Assembly: GCA_029259845.1 (NCBI GenBank)
Contig: JAJDEI010000108.1
Span: 1-64,000, forward strand
Reading direction: 5' to 3'
DNA from: Planctomycetaceae bacterium
GTDB taxonomy: Bacteria > Planctomycetota > Planctomycetia > Planctomycetales > Planctomycetaceae
DNA length: 64,000 bases
Below are positions 1 through 9,582 of the stretch, piece after piece. Both the position numbers and the translations under genes were made by a program. Each line of letters begins with the position of its first letter. Positions within the stretch are counted from its first letter, which is position 1. The notes beneath the pieces were generated by a model. The model saw nothing but the letters and a program-made list of their open reading frames with translations. It was not told the DNA's origin and searched no databases.

Positions 1-124
1 GCTCCGCGACGGGGCGGAACGCACGACGGACAAGCTCGGGAACTTGTGCGGCCGCGTGCTCGATCTGTTCCCCGAAACCGAATGCCGAAACTACCTCCGC
101 CACTGCGGCTACCGCTACACTTAA
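1..124 (+). CDS. IS630-like transposase, C-terminal end (partial)
   Basis: The window opens inside a reading frame that ends with TAA at 122-124 and encodes about 40 residues. The tail contains [18 protein letters not shown] followed by [12 protein letters not shown]. This matches my memory of the extreme C-terminus of IS630/Tc1-mariner-type DDE transposases, which end in an ECRNY..(H/N).GY-like motif. The catalytic DDE residues lie outside the window, so intactness cannot be judged. No terminal inverted repeat was identified between the stop and the next gene at 137. The family call rests on a short motif and is moderate. Confidence 0.5.
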   Translation, partial: LRDGAERTTDKLGNLCGRVLDLFPETECRNYLRHCGYRYT

Positions 125-136
125 AACGGCGCCGCA

Positions 137-1024
137 CTAACCGGCGCCATCAGGGCAGAGTCCGCGTTCGTTGATGACAAACGGATGGATGCCGTCGTCG
201 CACGCGCTGCCCCGGTGTTTGGCGATGTGCAGTGCGCGACCGATTTTCGACCCCGCCCGTGTCTTCCCCATCAGGATGACCGAATTGGCGTTCGAGAGCA
301 CGTCGCCCGACTCCAACGGCCGCGCGAGCAGGTCGTCCAGCATGACTTCCTTCGTCGTGCAGAGCAACAGGCTGCCGACGTCGGCCGCCTCATACGCATG
401 CTCGCAGACACGGCGGGCATTTTCGCGAAACCGTTCGCGAAACAGATCCCGCGCGACCCACTCGGCATCCTTTCGCAAGATCTGATGCGAGATGTACTCG
501 AACAGCTCGAATTGAAACGAGTCGCTCGCCCGGTCGGCGGGTTCGACGCCGTCGATCACGCACCGCCGCACCCCGTGGGCGAAGTTGCCATAGAAGAAGC
601 GGATCGTCTCGCCCAGCTTGCGATTCATCTCCGCCTTCCATTCCCGCTGTTGGTCGAAGTCGAGATCGCTGGTGGTCACGCGGCGGCCCGACTGTCGAAA
701 CAGATGCAGCGAATCGGAGCGGGCCGTATTCCGTTGCCAGACGTCCTCAGCCGTGCGACCGTCGGTGATCGCTTCGGAAAGCTCCCAACCGAACAGGCGG
801 CGTGCATACTCGGCATGGCTCTGCGAGTCGCCGCGCGACGACATGTCAAAGATGATCCCCCGTTCTCCCTCCTGCCGAAGCCCCTGTTGGGCGAAGTGCA
901 GCCCCAGTTGCGTCTTGCCGATGCCGGTCGCCCCCAGCACCACAGTCAGCGTCCCCGGCTGCAACCCGCCGCCCAGCAACTCGTCCAATCGCGGCAGTCC
1001 GGTGCTGATACGCTCACGTGTCAT
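137..1024 (-). CDS. KaiC/RadA-like RecA-superfamily ATPase
   Basis: The protein has 295 residues if started at the ATG at 1024, which gives the typical N-terminus [21 protein letters not shown] Walker A motif GATGIGKTQ follows at about residues 30-38. The first beta strand and P-loop are characteristic of single-domain KaiC-like or RadA-like ATPases (COG0467). The C-terminal part contains [20 protein letters not shown], resembling the KaiC-type region that ends in an arginine-rich strand. The open frame extends further upstream, but that region lacks family similarity. Such proteins bind ATP and act as signalling or regulatory ATPases. No KaiA, KaiB or histidine kinase partner is adjacent, and the specific role is unknown. 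Confidence 0.75.
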   Translation of the reverse strand: MTRERISTGLPRLDELLGGGLQPGTLTVVLGATGIGKTQLGLHFAQQGLRQEGERGIIFDMSSRGDSQSHAEYARRLFGWELSEAITDGRTAEDVWQRNTARSDSLHLFRQSGRRVTTSDLDFDQQREWKAEMNRKLGETIRFFYGNFAHGVRRCVIDGVEPADRASDSFQFELFEYISHQILRKDAEWVARDLFRERFRENARRVCEHAYEAADVGSLLLCTTKEVMLDDLLARPLESGDVLSNANSVILMGKTRAGSKIGRALHIAKHRGSACDDGIHPFVINERGLCPDGAG

Positions 1025-1226
1025 GGAAAAGTATCGTTCTTGATTCCCTGGGGGCCTGTTCGGATCATCTCCGCATGCTACCGCGAACCGATCCCGCTCC
1101 GCAAAGCCGGTCCGTTGGTCTCGCATGGCATATCGCGGTACAGTGGGGACAAGGACTCACCCCCCGTCGCCGCTTGCGGTTTCGCACGAACCCCGAACAG
1201 AAAACCTCGTCAAACGGACCCTCCCC

Positions 1227-2093
1227 ATGCCCACACCCAATCGTCGTGAATTCCTGACGACTGCCGCCGGCACGTGCGCGGCTCTGTCGCTCGGCCGCCT
1301 TCCTGCCGACGCCGCGGACGTGTCGTTCCGTGGGCGGATTCGCAAGGCGGTCAAGTTCCACATGGTCAAAGATGACAATCGGTCCCTGCACGAAAAGTTT
1401 CAGTTGCTCAAGGACCTGGGTTACGATGGCACGGAGATTCACACAAAGCTCAAACTCGACAAGCACGAAGTCCAAGCCGCCAGTGAAGCGGCCGGGCTGC
1501 CCATTCATGGCGTCATTAACAGCAACAACACGGACATCAACAGTGCGGTCGATTTGTCGAAATTCTACGGAGGGAGCAGCGTCCTTGTCGTTGCCGGCCG
1601 TGTGAATGAAAACATGCCGTACGACGAAAACTGGACAGAATGGCTCGGTCGCCTGCAGGCGGCGGCGCCGTACGCACAACAGCAGGGCATCCGGTTGCTT
1701 GTCGAAAACGTCTGGAACAACTTCCTGCTCAGTCCGCTGGAAATGGCGCGGTTCATCGATGAGATTGACAGCGAGGCGGTCGGCGTCTATTTCGATGTCG
1801 GCAACGTGGTGCGGTTCGGTTGGCCCGAGCAGTGGATTCGTATCCTCGGTTCGCGGATCGGCAAGCTCGACATCAAGGAATACAGCCGCAAGCTGCAGCA
1901 GGACGCAGGGCTCTGGAAGGGGTTCAACGTCGAGATTGGTGAGGGAAGCTGCAATTGGCCCGCGGTCCGGCAGGCGCTGGACGAGATCGGCTTTGCAGGC
2001 TGGGCGACGGCCGAAGTCCCCGGCGGCGGTCGCGACCGCCTCGCCGACATCGCCCGCCGCATGGACGACGTGTTGGCGCTCGCGCCCGTTTAG
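1227..2093 (+). CDS. Tat-exported sugar phosphate isomerase/epimerase-like TIM-barrel protein
   Basis: This 288-residue protein starts at the ATG at 1227 and begins with a twin-arginine-type signal, NRREFLTTAAGTCAALSLG, predicting export. The rest resembles the xylose isomerase-like TIM-barrel family (AP_endonuc_2 fold, COG1082). Visible features are the segment LKDLGYDGTEIHTKL, the strand LLVENVWNN, VGVYFDVGNVVRFG with the Asp typical of the metal site, and a late AEVPGGG loop. Planctomycetes encode many secreted proteins of this type, and substrates are generally unknown. The stop codon lies inside a palindromic repeat (2087-2122). Confidence 0.8.
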   Translation: MPTPNRREFLTTAAGTCAALSLGRLPADAADVSFRGRIRKAVKFHMVKDDNRSLHEKFQLLKDLGYDGTEIHTKLKLDKHEVQAASEAAGLPIHGVINSNNTDINSAVDLSKFYGGSSVLVVAGRVNENMPYDENWTEWLGRLQAAAPYAQQQGIRLLVENVWNNFLLSPLEMARFIDEIDSEAVGVYFDVGNVVRFGWPEQWIRILGSRIGKLDIKEYSRKLQQDAGLWKGFNVEIGEGSCNWPAVRQALDEIGFAGWATAEVPGGGRDRLADIARRMDDVLALAPV

Positions 2094-2122
2094 CCACACA
2101 TTTGAAATGTGTGGCGAGACGG
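2087..2122 (+). repeat. REP-like palindromic repeat, copy 1
   Basis: A perfect 23-nt palindrome with a single central base (G at 2104) spans 2093-2115, with arms GCCACACATTT and AAATGTGTGGC. It is flanked by CGTTTA on the left and GAGACGG on the right. The reverse complement of the element at 4955-4991 has the same core and flanks. It overlaps the stop codon of the upstream isomerase-like gene and lies between convergent genes, so it could also act as a bidirectional transcription terminator. Confidence 0.7.
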
Positions 2123-2170
2123 AGTGATGTTCGGCTCAACGAGGGAAACGAGCGACTCGACGCGGATTAT

Positions 2171-3418
2171 CTACGCGTCGGCGTCCGGTCCTTCCAGCGC
2201 CGGGAGTTCGAGTTGTTCGATCTGCGGCAGGCTCGCGCCGATGATCGCGCCGAGGTCCCCGTACAGGCTGGAAGTGCTGAAGACGGCCCGTTCGAGTTGT
2301 TTTTCACGCTTGGCCCACATGCGTTGCATGGATCGTTTTTCTTTCTCCAGGTCCTCGCGGAGTGTGACGAACGATTCGACGATGCCTTCGACGCGGTGCC
2401 GAAATTCCGGGCCGGACAGATAGCCGTACATGATCGTCATCTTATCCTGACGTCCGTCGAGCGACCGTTTGGCGGCAGCGATCTCGACCAGTCCGTGCCG
2501 CAGCGCGGCGGCCAAGCCGGCGACGCAACTGCGATTGGTCACCCACACGCCGTCAACACAGTCGAACGTCGCCAGCCCGCTTGGCAATTCGGTGGTTGCG
2601 ATGACGGAGAGCTGCGCTTTGGCGGCCCGCTGGTCGTCGCGAAGCTTGGGGAGCCAGCCGTCGTTCCAGTTCTTGGTTCGTTTGGACTCCCAGAGGATCG
2701 CGCCGCAGGTCTCGCCGTTGGTATCCCGGACATGCTGGGTGACGTCCCCCCCGTGAATGCCTTTGGGGACCGGGACGATTTCGTCGCAGGGAAACTCGCG
2801 GCGGAGCAGTTCTTCCAGGCTGAGTTCCATCACCTCGCCCTGCAACTGCTGCGACGACTGCTCCGATTTGCGTTTGAGTTCGGCGATCTGCTTCTGGAGA
2901 TCGCCGATAATTTTCTCTCGCTCAGCGAGGTTGAGCTCGGTTTCTTCCGCCGCCTCGCGTTTGGCGTCGTTGCGAATCTTCTGTCGCTCCTCGTCCAGTT
3001 TGCGGGTGACGGTCAGTTCGAGTTGTTGTTTCTGCTCTTCGAGTTCGCGGGCCTGTTTGCGAAGTTCGAGTTCGGCCTGTTGTGTCTGCTTGAGCCGGTC
3101 ACGCATCTCGCTGAGTTGCAGCCGCGCATCCTGTATTTCGGTGTCGACCGATTCGCGTGCCTTTGCCAAAGCGTCCGCGGCGATCTGTTTGCGCTCTTTC
3201 GCCAGACGGGCCGTCACCTGCTCATCGACGCTCTCCCTGGCCTTTTCCAATTCTCGCTGCGAATCGGCCAGTGCCGCTTCCCGCTGGGCGAACTGTTTCT
3301 CCTGGCGGCGTGTCTCGCCATCGAACTGCTGCTGAAATTGGGCCCGAAGCTGAGACGAGATCGCCTCGGTGACCTCGATGTCGACCTGACAGTTGGGACA
3401 AACAATGGTGTTGGACAT
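2171..3418 (-). CDS. DUF2130 domain-containing protein
   Basis: The protein has 415 residues from the ATG at 3418. It begins with a CPNCQVDIEV zinc-ribbon-like knuckle. A long charged coiled coil follows, about residues 25-210, rich in Glu, Lys, Arg and Gln and without proline. The C-terminal globular domain contains GDVTQHVRD, GAILWESKRTKNWNDGWL and VIATTELP, all hallmarks of DUF2130. The ILWESKR/W segment and the fold have been likened to restriction-endonuclease-like domains, but the function is unknown. The open frame extends upstream of 3418, but that region is compositionally unlike the protein. Confidence 0.85.
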   Translation of the reverse strand: MSNTIVCPNCQVDIEVTEAISSQLRAQFQQQFDGETRRQEKQFAQREAALADSQRELEKARESVDEQVTARLAKERKQIAADALAKARESVDTEIQDARLQLSEMRDRLKQTQQAELELRKQARELEEQKQQLELTVTRKLDEERQKIRNDAKREAAEETELNLAEREKIIGDLQKQIAELKRKSEQSSQQLQGEVMELSLEELLRREFPCDEIVPVPKGIHGGDVTQHVRDTNGETCGAILWESKRTKNWNDGWLPKLRDDQRAAKAQLSVIATTELPSGLATFDCVDGVWVTNRSCVAGLAAALRHGLVEIAAAKRSLDGRQDKMTIMYGYLSGPEFRHRVEGIVESFVTLREDLEKEKRSMQRMWAKREKQLERAVFSTSSLYGDLGAIIGASLPQIEQLELPALEGPDADA

Positions 3419-3730
3419 CAAACCGCCCTGTTGAGAGGAGATATTCACTTGTTCACAAGCGTATCGGAGTCGCATCGCAATCTCCAGTATTCCGCGGCGT
3501 TTTCTCCGGGCCGTTCGCAGATTCCTCATCGGGAGTTGGTTTGGCGGCTGCGTTGCCCTCGAAATTGCGGCACCACGAGGGAGGGCGAGGCTCCCGGAAG
3601 TCGGGCTGTGCGTTTCTAGAGAGACGCACAGCACTCAGTACCCCTCGCTTGACGCCTTGCGTAGAATCGCCGCCAAACATTCGCCGCATGTGCCCTGGCC
3701 AGCGGCCCATTCTTCTCCTGAGACAGACTC

Positions 3731-4870
3731 ATGCACTTCGAGACCCGCGCCGTGCACACCGGCGTCAACAAGGATACGGCTTACAACAGTTGCATCACGC
3801 CCATTTATCCGTCGTCCACGTTTTACTGGGACGATTTGAACACCAACAAGGGGTTCGATTACACCCGCAGCGGCAACCCCACACGGCAGGCGATGGAGGA
3901 GAACATCGCTTCGCTCGAAGGGGGCATCGACTGCAAGGCGACCTGCACCGGCATGGCGGCGATCACGGCGGCCATGCACCTGTTCCAGCCGGGCGATCAC
4001 ATCATCGCCGGCAACGACATCTACGGCGGGACGTATCGCCTGTTCGCTGATGTGTTGACCGGAATGGGTCTTAAGTTCTCCTTCGTCCGCATGGGCAACC
4101 CCGACAACGTGAGAAACGCCCTCACGCCGCAGACGAAAGCAATCTGGATCGAGACCCCCAGCAACCCGCTGCTCAATCTGGTGGAGATCGCTGCCGTCAC
4201 GGAGATCGCCAAGCACCACGGCTGCATTACGATCGCGGATAACACGTTCCTCTCGCCCTACTTACAGCGTCCGTTTGAGCATGGCGTTGATATCATCATT
4301 CACTCGACGACCAAATACCTCAACGGGCATTCCGACGTGGTCGGCGGCTGCGTCGTTACACGGGACGAAGAGTACAAGGAACGGGTCGCCTACCTGGTCA
4401 ATGCCCTGGGGCTCGCCTGCTCGCCGTTCGATGCATGGCTGGTGCTGCGGGGTGTCAAGACGCTCGGCCCGCGGATGGAGGCCCATCAGCGCGGCGCGAT
4501 GGCCCTCGCCCACATGCTCGACGAACATCCGGCGGTCGAACGGGTCTACTATCCCGGACTCGAATCGCATCCGGACCACGAACTGGCCAAACGGCAGCAG
4601 TCCGGGTTCGGAGCCATGCTCAGCTTCGACGTCGCCGGGGGGCGGTCGGCGGCGGAGAGAGTGTTCGAGAAGGTGACGCTTTTCGCGCTGGCGGAGTCGC
4701 TGGGCGGCGTGGAGTCGCTCATCGAGTACCCGGACACGATGAGCCATGCCTCGATGTCCGAAGCGGCGCGGCTCGAAGCGGGGATCACGGAGAAAACGAT
4801 CCGTGTCTCCGTCGGCATCGAACACCCCGACGATCTCATCGCCGACATGCGTCGGGGGTTGGATTCGTGA
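3731..4870 (+). CDS. metB: Cystathionine gamma-synthase / trans-sulfuration PLP enzyme
   Basis: This 379-residue protein belongs to the Cys/Met metabolism PLP-dependent family. Visible features are YTRSGNPTR near residue 50, the IETPSNPLL and IADNTFLSPYLQ cofactor-binding segments, the Schiff-base lysine in HSTTKYLNGHSDVVGG (about K195), and the C-terminal TIRVSVGIEHPDDLI. Length is normal for the family. Sequence details favour cystathionine gamma-synthase/lyase over O-acetylhomoserine sulfhydrylase, which is longer. The MetB, MetC and gamma-lyase activities cannot be separated by eye. The adenylylsulfate kinase gene follows in the same direction, about 190 bp downstream, which suggests a sulphur-assimilation pair. 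Confidence 0.88.
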   Translation: MHFETRAVHTGVNKDTAYNSCITPIYPSSTFYWDDLNTNKGFDYTRSGNPTRQAMEENIASLEGGIDCKATCTGMAAITAAMHLFQPGDHIIAGNDIYGGTYRLFADVLTGMGLKFSFVRMGNPDNVRNALTPQTKAIWIETPSNPLLNLVEIAAVTEIAKHHGCITIADNTFLSPYLQRPFEHGVDIIIHSTTKYLNGHSDVVGGCVVTRDEEYKERVAYLVNALGLACSPFDAWLVLRGVKTLGPRMEAHQRGAMALAHMLDEHPAVERVYYPGLESHPDHELAKRQQSGFGAMLSFDVAGGRSAAERVFEKVTLFALAESLGGVESLIEYPDTMSHASMSEAARLEAGITEKTIRVSVGIEHPDDLIADMRRGLDS

Positions 4871-4954
4871 TGACATGATCTTGGGGGCCGGACGACAACC
4901 GAGTTCCGCTGTTGCAGGGCACTCCGGTCTGCCCTACGATTCCGTCTCCGTGCC

Positions 4955-4991
4955 CCGTTGAGCCGCACATTTCAAATGTGCGGCTAAACGG
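4955..4991 (-). repeat. REP-like palindromic repeat, copy 2
   Basis: A perfect 23-nt palindrome at 4962-4984 has arms GCCGCACATTT and AAATGTGCGGC around a central C (4973). Its flanks CCGTTGA and TAAACGG match, on the opposite strand, those of the element at 2087-2122, so the two copies are in inverted orientation. The A/T-to-G/C change at one stem position is compensated on the other arm, as expected if the folded RNA or DNA hairpin matters. It lies between metB and cysC. Confidence 0.7.
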
Positions 4992-5058
4992 AAGCGCGCC
5001 GCTCAACCGGGCGACGTGACGTCCCCCCCCCTCCAACGATCCACAAGGTTCAGACCCC

Positions 5059-5670
5059 ATGGCCGAACAGAAGGCAACCAACGTTCATTGGCACGATCAC
5101 CGCGTCTCCGGCGAAGACCGTAAGAAGCTCAAGGGGCAGAAGGGGGCCGTGCTGTGGTTCACCGGGCTGAGCGCGAGCGGCAAGAGCACGATCGCCAACA
5201 CGGTCGATCACAAATTGCACGAAAGCGGCCGGCACACGTACCTGCTCGACGGTGACAACGTCCGCATGGGCCTCAACAAGAACCTCGGATTCTCCGCAGA
5301 GGACCGGGCGGAAAACATTCGCCGCATCGGCGAGGTTGCCAAGCTGTTTGCCGACGCCGGCTTGATCACGCTGACGGCGTTCATCTCCCCCTACCGCGCC
5401 GACCGTGACGCGGTCCGCGGGTTGCTCCCGGAGGGCGAGTTCGTCGAGATTCTGGTCGACGCCTCGCTGGAAACCTGCGAAGCCCGCGACCCCAAAGGCC
5501 TGTACAAAAAGGCCCGCGCCGGCGAGATCAAAGGCTTCACCGGCATCGACGACCCCTACGAATCCCCCGAGAAACCCGAACTCACCCTCGACGCCAACAC
5601 CAAAAGCATCGACGAACTCGCCGATGAGGTGATCGCGTTTCTGGAGTCGAAGGGCTTGCTGGCGGTGTGA
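5059..5670 (+). CDS. cysC: Adenylylsulfate (APS) kinase
   Basis: This 203-residue cytoplasmic enzyme phosphorylates adenosine 5'-phosphosulfate to PAPS. The sequence shows the P-loop GLSASGKST at 36-44, [18 protein letters not shown] with the DGDN.R APS-binding motif, [19 protein letters not shown], the [10 protein letters not shown] segment, and the lid segment [25 protein letters not shown]. All are diagnostic of CysC, and the length is normal for the stand-alone enzyme. No sulfate adenylyltransferase genes are in the window. The nearest functional neighbour is metB upstream. Confidence 0.95.
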   Translation: MAEQKATNVHWHDHRVSGEDRKKLKGQKGAVLWFTGLSASGKSTIANTVDHKLHESGRHTYLLDGDNVRMGLNKNLGFSAEDRAENIRRIGEVAKLFADAGLITLTAFISPYRADRDAVRGLLPEGEFVEILVDASLETCEARDPKGLYKKARAGEIKGFTGIDDPYESPEKPELTLDANTKSIDELADEVIAFLESKGLLAV

Positions 5671-5693
5671 GCGGCAGACATTGATCTGCTCAA

Positions 5694-7064
5694 TTAATCC
5701 GAATCCGCTTTCATCGCCGCTTTGAACAACCTCTTCGGCTCGACTAACAGGTTACTTTTCTGTTCGCCAGGCGCATCACTCTGAGCGGAAAACCGAAAAG
5801 CATTCAGGCGCACAAGGAAAGTGTCTGATGGTTTCGTTGCGTCCAGGAACACATCCCATTGATGGGATTCGTGCTCGGAGAGGCTGAGGTACCAGAGGAC
5901 GTAGTCAGCGAGGTTCTGCCCGTCGAGCATAAGTCGACCGAACAGTTGTTTTTGGTACGACTCCTCCGGTGCGATCCAGGCGGCGAAAAGTTGGACCGGA
6001 AGCAAGTGGATCGGCGGTTCGCCGGGGGCGTCGAGACCTGCTGTCCATTCGGCGGTGCCGTCATCGAGCCAGTTTCCGTTGAACGCAAGCGGGCGCTGTA
6101 GCAGACGGAATCGGACGGTCACGCGATCGAACGCTGCCAGTCGTATGGTGACGCAGTCTGACAATACTTCTTTGAGCTCATCTTCGGATGCCAGCCGCAA
6201 GACGGACGCCTCAAGACGTCTTTGATTTGCTAACGCCGGGAACGCCCGAAGGATTCCGTTTTCGTCGGTCTCTAGCCGTTTGGCCAGCAACTCTCTCAGC
6301 CATTGCAAATGCGACTCAGGGTCGGCCCGATTCAGGCGAACGATCTTCGGAACGTCGCTGAAGTCAATATATCCGCGTTCGACCGCATACTGGGCAACAC
6401 GCGCGACCGCCTCAGCCCAGAATTTCTCGGCGTCGCCTTTGTCGTTGAATTCGTTGAACTCCAGCGCGGCGTGAAGCGTCAAGACGAGCAACCCGAAATT
6501 CTTCAAGTCATGCTGGGCGTGCTCAGCAAGGTAAGCCTCAACACGAGCGACTATCTCCGGATCCCGACCTTCTGCCCGCACCCACGACTGTGCCAGCTCG
6601 ACGAGTCGACTGACCGCCTCGGTCATCCTGTCGATTCGAGCGGCGAGGTCGTCCGACCCACGAAAGCGTTCAAGGTAGACGCTCAGCGTCCCCATCGGCG
6701 AGTTGTAGTGATGTAGGTATCCGGCACCACCCACGTCCACAGGAAGTTTGCCATCAAAAATCCCCGTGACCACGGACTTGCCGTCTTCGTGGCGAACGTC
6801 AACCCCGTAGGCTGCTGCGATCCGAGCTTCCTCTGCGGGTGACAGACGCTTCTCTCTGGACTCGCTTTTGGCCTTCGACGCACCGGAGAACCTTCGTTCC
6901 ACGCGTCCCTCATTCAGGGACATGTCGATCTCGTAAACGTTTCGAACGCAGCCGCTGAAGAATAAAAGGATTCCGAGCATCGGCAGCACGGCCATACGAG
7001 CACGCGGCGTTCGGTCTCTGTGGTTGGAGACTCCTGCGACAAAGGATTTAGATGAACGGATCAT
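5694..7064 (-). CDS. Unrecognised lipoprotein
   Basis: This 456-residue protein starts at the ATG at 7064, preceded by a GGAG Shine-Dalgarno motif at good spacing. A hydrophobic segment ends in the lipobox LLFFSGC at about residues 33-39, after an unusually long basic N-region. A second possible start at Met24 would shorten the signal peptide. The mature part is mostly charged and apparently alpha-helical, with no motif that I recognise. Aromatic and acidic segments such as LADYVLWYLSLSEHESHQW lie near the C-terminus. The gene faces cysC convergently and precedes, in the same orientation, no obvious partner. Function is unknown. Confidence 0.6.
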   Translation of the reverse strand: MIRSSKSFVAGVSNHRDRTPRARMAVLPMLGILLFFSGCVRNVYEIDMSLNEGRVERRFSGASKAKSESREKRLSPAEEARIAAAYGVDVRHEDGKSVVTGIFDGKLPVDVGGAGYLHHYNSPMGTLSVYLERFRGSDDLAARIDRMTEAVSRLVELAQSWVRAEGRDPEIVARVEAYLAEHAQHDLKNFGLLVLTLHAALEFNEFNDKGDAEKFWAEAVARVAQYAVERGYIDFSDVPKIVRLNRADPESHLQWLRELLAKRLETDENGILRAFPALANQRRLEASVLRLASEDELKEVLSDCVTIRLAAFDRVTVRFRLLQRPLAFNGNWLDDGTAEWTAGLDAPGEPPIHLLPVQLFAAWIAPEESYQKQLFGRLMLDGQNLADYVLWYLSLSEHESHQWDVFLDATKPSDTFLVRLNAFRFSAQSDAPGEQKSNLLVEPKRLFKAAMKADSD

Positions 7065-7227
7065 GGGGAACTCCGGGAATGAGAGTTCTGTGCAGCGATG
7101 AGAGCCGCCACACGATGGACAACCGGGCGGGCTTCCCTGATCTGATCCCCGAATGCGACTGGATATTCCCGGTTTGCCGAGAAAACGCCAGCGATCGGCA
7201 AAGATGCTGGACCGAACGTCGGTCGTC

Positions 7228-9582
7228 TCAAAAGTCGCGGCGGGAGATGCGCCAGCAGGTGAAGGTGAGGATCACCGCGAGGAAGGCGAGGTTGCTCCAG
7301 AGCGGCGTCCACAGATCGTGGTCGCTCCGGGATGCGCGCCGTCGGGCGGGCTCCTTGGCCGGCGAATCCTCTGCGGGGGAGTTTTCGGCAGACGCGGCAT
7401 CTTCGTTGGTCAGCAGGTCGGCAACCAGTTTGCTGAGTTCGTTCGGCTTCGGCAGGATCGTGTACAGCGGCACCAGCGCGTAGCGGTACGCCCGTTCGGC
7501 GATGTCCAGCTCCGGGGCGAAGACTGTTTGCGGCTGCGATTGGCCCGGCACAAAGGCACGGACGCGGGCCGTCCGGTCGGCGATCAGCAATTGGCCCTCG
7601 TTATTAAAGGCGACGGCATGGATATCGCCCTGTCCCGGCACGGTGTCGCTCAAGTCGCGTTGGGTGGCGACGTCGTTCAGCCAGATATGCCCGTCTTCGG
7701 AAAGCAGGGCCGCATATTCGCCGTCCGGCGACGCAACCGCCTTGCGCGGCGGCGAATCGTAATCCCCAAACGGACGATGCGCTTCCACGTCTTGCAGCGT
7801 CGCCCGGTCCAGCAGGGTCACCTCACCCGACTCGACGGCGAGCAACACCCGCTTGCCGGCGAGGGCGACCAAAGCCGGTTCGTTGTCGTCGGCGATCGCC
7901 TCTCGCTCGACGGCGATGTCGTACGTTCCCTCTGCGTTGGATTTCAACAGCATCAGGTTTCCGTCGGAGTAGACGGCAAGGTCGCCGGTCGCCGCGTCCA
8001 TATCGATGTCGAACGGCGGCTTCCAATCCGGGAGATCGGGCCGCAGTTCGTGGAACGCATCGCGGTCGCCCCGTTTGAGGAGTCCGGAAAGTTTGTCGGT
8101 GACCCATTGCTGAAGCTCCGTCAGTTCCATCGACTGGCCCGTGAATTCGGAAATGCTGCCGAGGCCGACGAGAATCACGCGGCCCGACGGATCGATGAAC
8201 AGCGAATGGATGGGACTGGGAGCCCGGCCGGCTGATTCCCGCTGCCAGTCGTTGTCCCGGTCGGCGACGAGCAGTTGGGACGAGTCAATTGACCCGAACC
8301 CACCCACGACCGGTTCGACGGCCAGAATGCGACCGTTGGCCGCGTCGTACGTCGGTCGAAACCGGGAGCCGGCAAAGGCAAAGCGGCGGGCGATGCGTGG
8401 CGGCCCGCCGCCCGGCTCGCGAAACACCTCGGACCACTCGCCGCCGCTGCCGCCGTTACCGCCGCTTGTTTTCCACTTGAGGATCTCGCGGCTCTCATTC
8501 ACGGCCAGCAAATCGTCGCCGGCGGGGACGATCTCGGTGATGCGGTTGGGAACAATCACCAATTGCTCCACGCTCTCGCGACCGGCGTTGATGAGAAACA
8601 GCCCGAACCAAAACACGAGTGTCAGACAGATGGCGAGAATTGAGTTTCGCCACAATGCTCCGACGGTTGCCGAAACGGCGTAGTAGATCAGGAATAGGAA
8701 CAGATACAGCGGCACACACAGCAGCAGCCGGTGGTTCCAAACGTCGAACCGCAGCCCGACGACGAGCCACAGGCCCCCCATCAGGAACACGGCGTTCAGC
8801 AGCGTGAACGCGCAGCCCCCCAGGAACCGGGTGAGAAACAACAGTGTTCGCGAGACCGGTTTGCTGAGCAGCAGACTGATCTCGCCCGCCTCGAAGGTAT
8901 GGGGCACGAGCGACGCCGTCACCAAAATGGAGATGAAGATCCCCAAGAATCCCAGCAGCACGGCACACGTTGCCACGACGACTTCGTTGACGATCTCCGC
9001 TTTCCGGTCCATGCCGACGGGGATCGGCGAGTCCAGTTTCCAGGCGAAGTAACTCAGATACATGACTTCGTCGGTTTCCAAGCGAACGAAGTCCGGGAAC
9101 GCGGCCGCCAGCAAGCGACGGTTGCGTGCGGCCAGTTCGTCGCCATCGAGTTCTTCCTGCGCCGCCAAGGCCGCGAGTTCGTCATCGAGTTCGACGCCTT
9201 GCCATGACGGGGCGTCGTAGAAGTCGTCGCGGGCGATCAGGGCGTTCAGCTCCCCGCGGAGCCGGCCTTTCCGGTGACCATGGAACTCCTGCCCGTTTTC
9301 GGCCGCTTCCTGCAGTTGCTCGCGGCCGGCGTCCGGGATGATCGACCAGATGTGTTTGCCGGGGGACGGCTCGTCTCCGGCCGCCTCTTCGGTGATGTCG
9401 TCGAGCAATCCCCGGGCATCACGGATCTCACCCGGCTGCAGTTCCGTCGCCAGTCCGGGGGTCAGCGACAGCGGCGCGATCGCGAGCAGAAAGACGGCGA
9501 TCAGCCCCAGCGTGAGCCAGAGCACGTGTGACGCGAACGCTTCTCGAAACGAGTCCTTCAAGATCGCCAGATAGGGCCTCAT
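7228..9582 (-). CDS. ABC-2 type transporter permease with inserted soluble domain
   Basis: This 784-residue membrane protein starts four bases inside the end of the upstream ATPase gene (ATGA overlap), indicating translational coupling. An N-terminal membrane helix (about 18-45) is followed by a soluble stretch of about 150 residues. A block of five or six helices follows (about 200-350), including LVPHTFEAGEISLLLSKPVSRTLL, which is split here by its typical ABC-2 core EISLLLSKPVSR. The next roughly 370 residues are soluble, with repeated short strands such as GRVILVGLGSISEFTG and EYAALLSEDGHIWL that look like a WD-like beta-propeller. The final helix is LAFLAVILTFTCW, with a basic end. Substrate is unknown. 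Confidence 0.8.
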   Translation of the reverse strand: MRPYLAILKDSFREAFASHVLWLTLGLIAVFLLAIAPLSLTPGLATELQPGEIRDARGLLDDITEEAAGDEPSPGKHIWSIIPDAGREQLQEAAENGQEFHGHRKGRLRGELNALIARDDFYDAPSWQGVELDDELAALAAQEELDGDELAARNRRLLAAAFPDFVRLETDEVMYLSYFAWKLDSPIPVGMDRKAEIVNEVVVATCAVLLGFLGIFISILVTASLVPHTFEAGEISLLLSKPVSRTLLFLTRFLGGCAFTLLNAVFLMGGLWLVVGLRFDVWNHRLLLCVPLYLFLFLIYYAVSATVGALWRNSILAICLTLVFWFGLFLINAGRESVEQLVIVPNRITEIVPAGDDLLAVNESREILKWKTSGGNGGSGGEWSEVFREPGGGPPRIARRFAFAGSRFRPTYDAANGRILAVEPVVGGFGSIDSSQLLVADRDNDWQRESAGRAPSPIHSLFIDPSGRVILVGLGSISEFTGQSMELTELQQWVTDKLSGLLKRGDRDAFHELRPDLPDWKPPFDIDMDAATGDLAVYSDGNLMLLKSNAEGTYDIAVEREAIADDNEPALVALAGKRVLLAVESGEVTLLDRATLQDVEAHRPFGDYDSPPRKAVASPDGEYAALLSEDGHIWLNDVATQRDLSDTVPGQGDIHAVAFNNEGQLLIADRTARVRAFVPGQSQPQTVFAPELDIAERAYRYALVPLYTILPKPNELSKLVADLLTNEDAASAENSPAEDSPAKEPARRRASRSDHDLWTPLWSNLAFLAVILTFTCWRISRRDF

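Noticed and set aside
185-1249. Long plus-strand frame of 354 codons opposite the KaiC-like ATPase gene
   Set aside because: It lies opposite a clear ATPase with a Walker A motif and has an Arg/Pro/Ala-rich shadow composition without any domain.
1955-3619. Plus-strand frame of 554 codons over the DUF2130 gene
   Set aside because: It is the antisense reading of the long coiled coil of the DUF2130 protein. The reverse of Glu/Lys-rich codons gives the Leu/Phe-rich composition seen.
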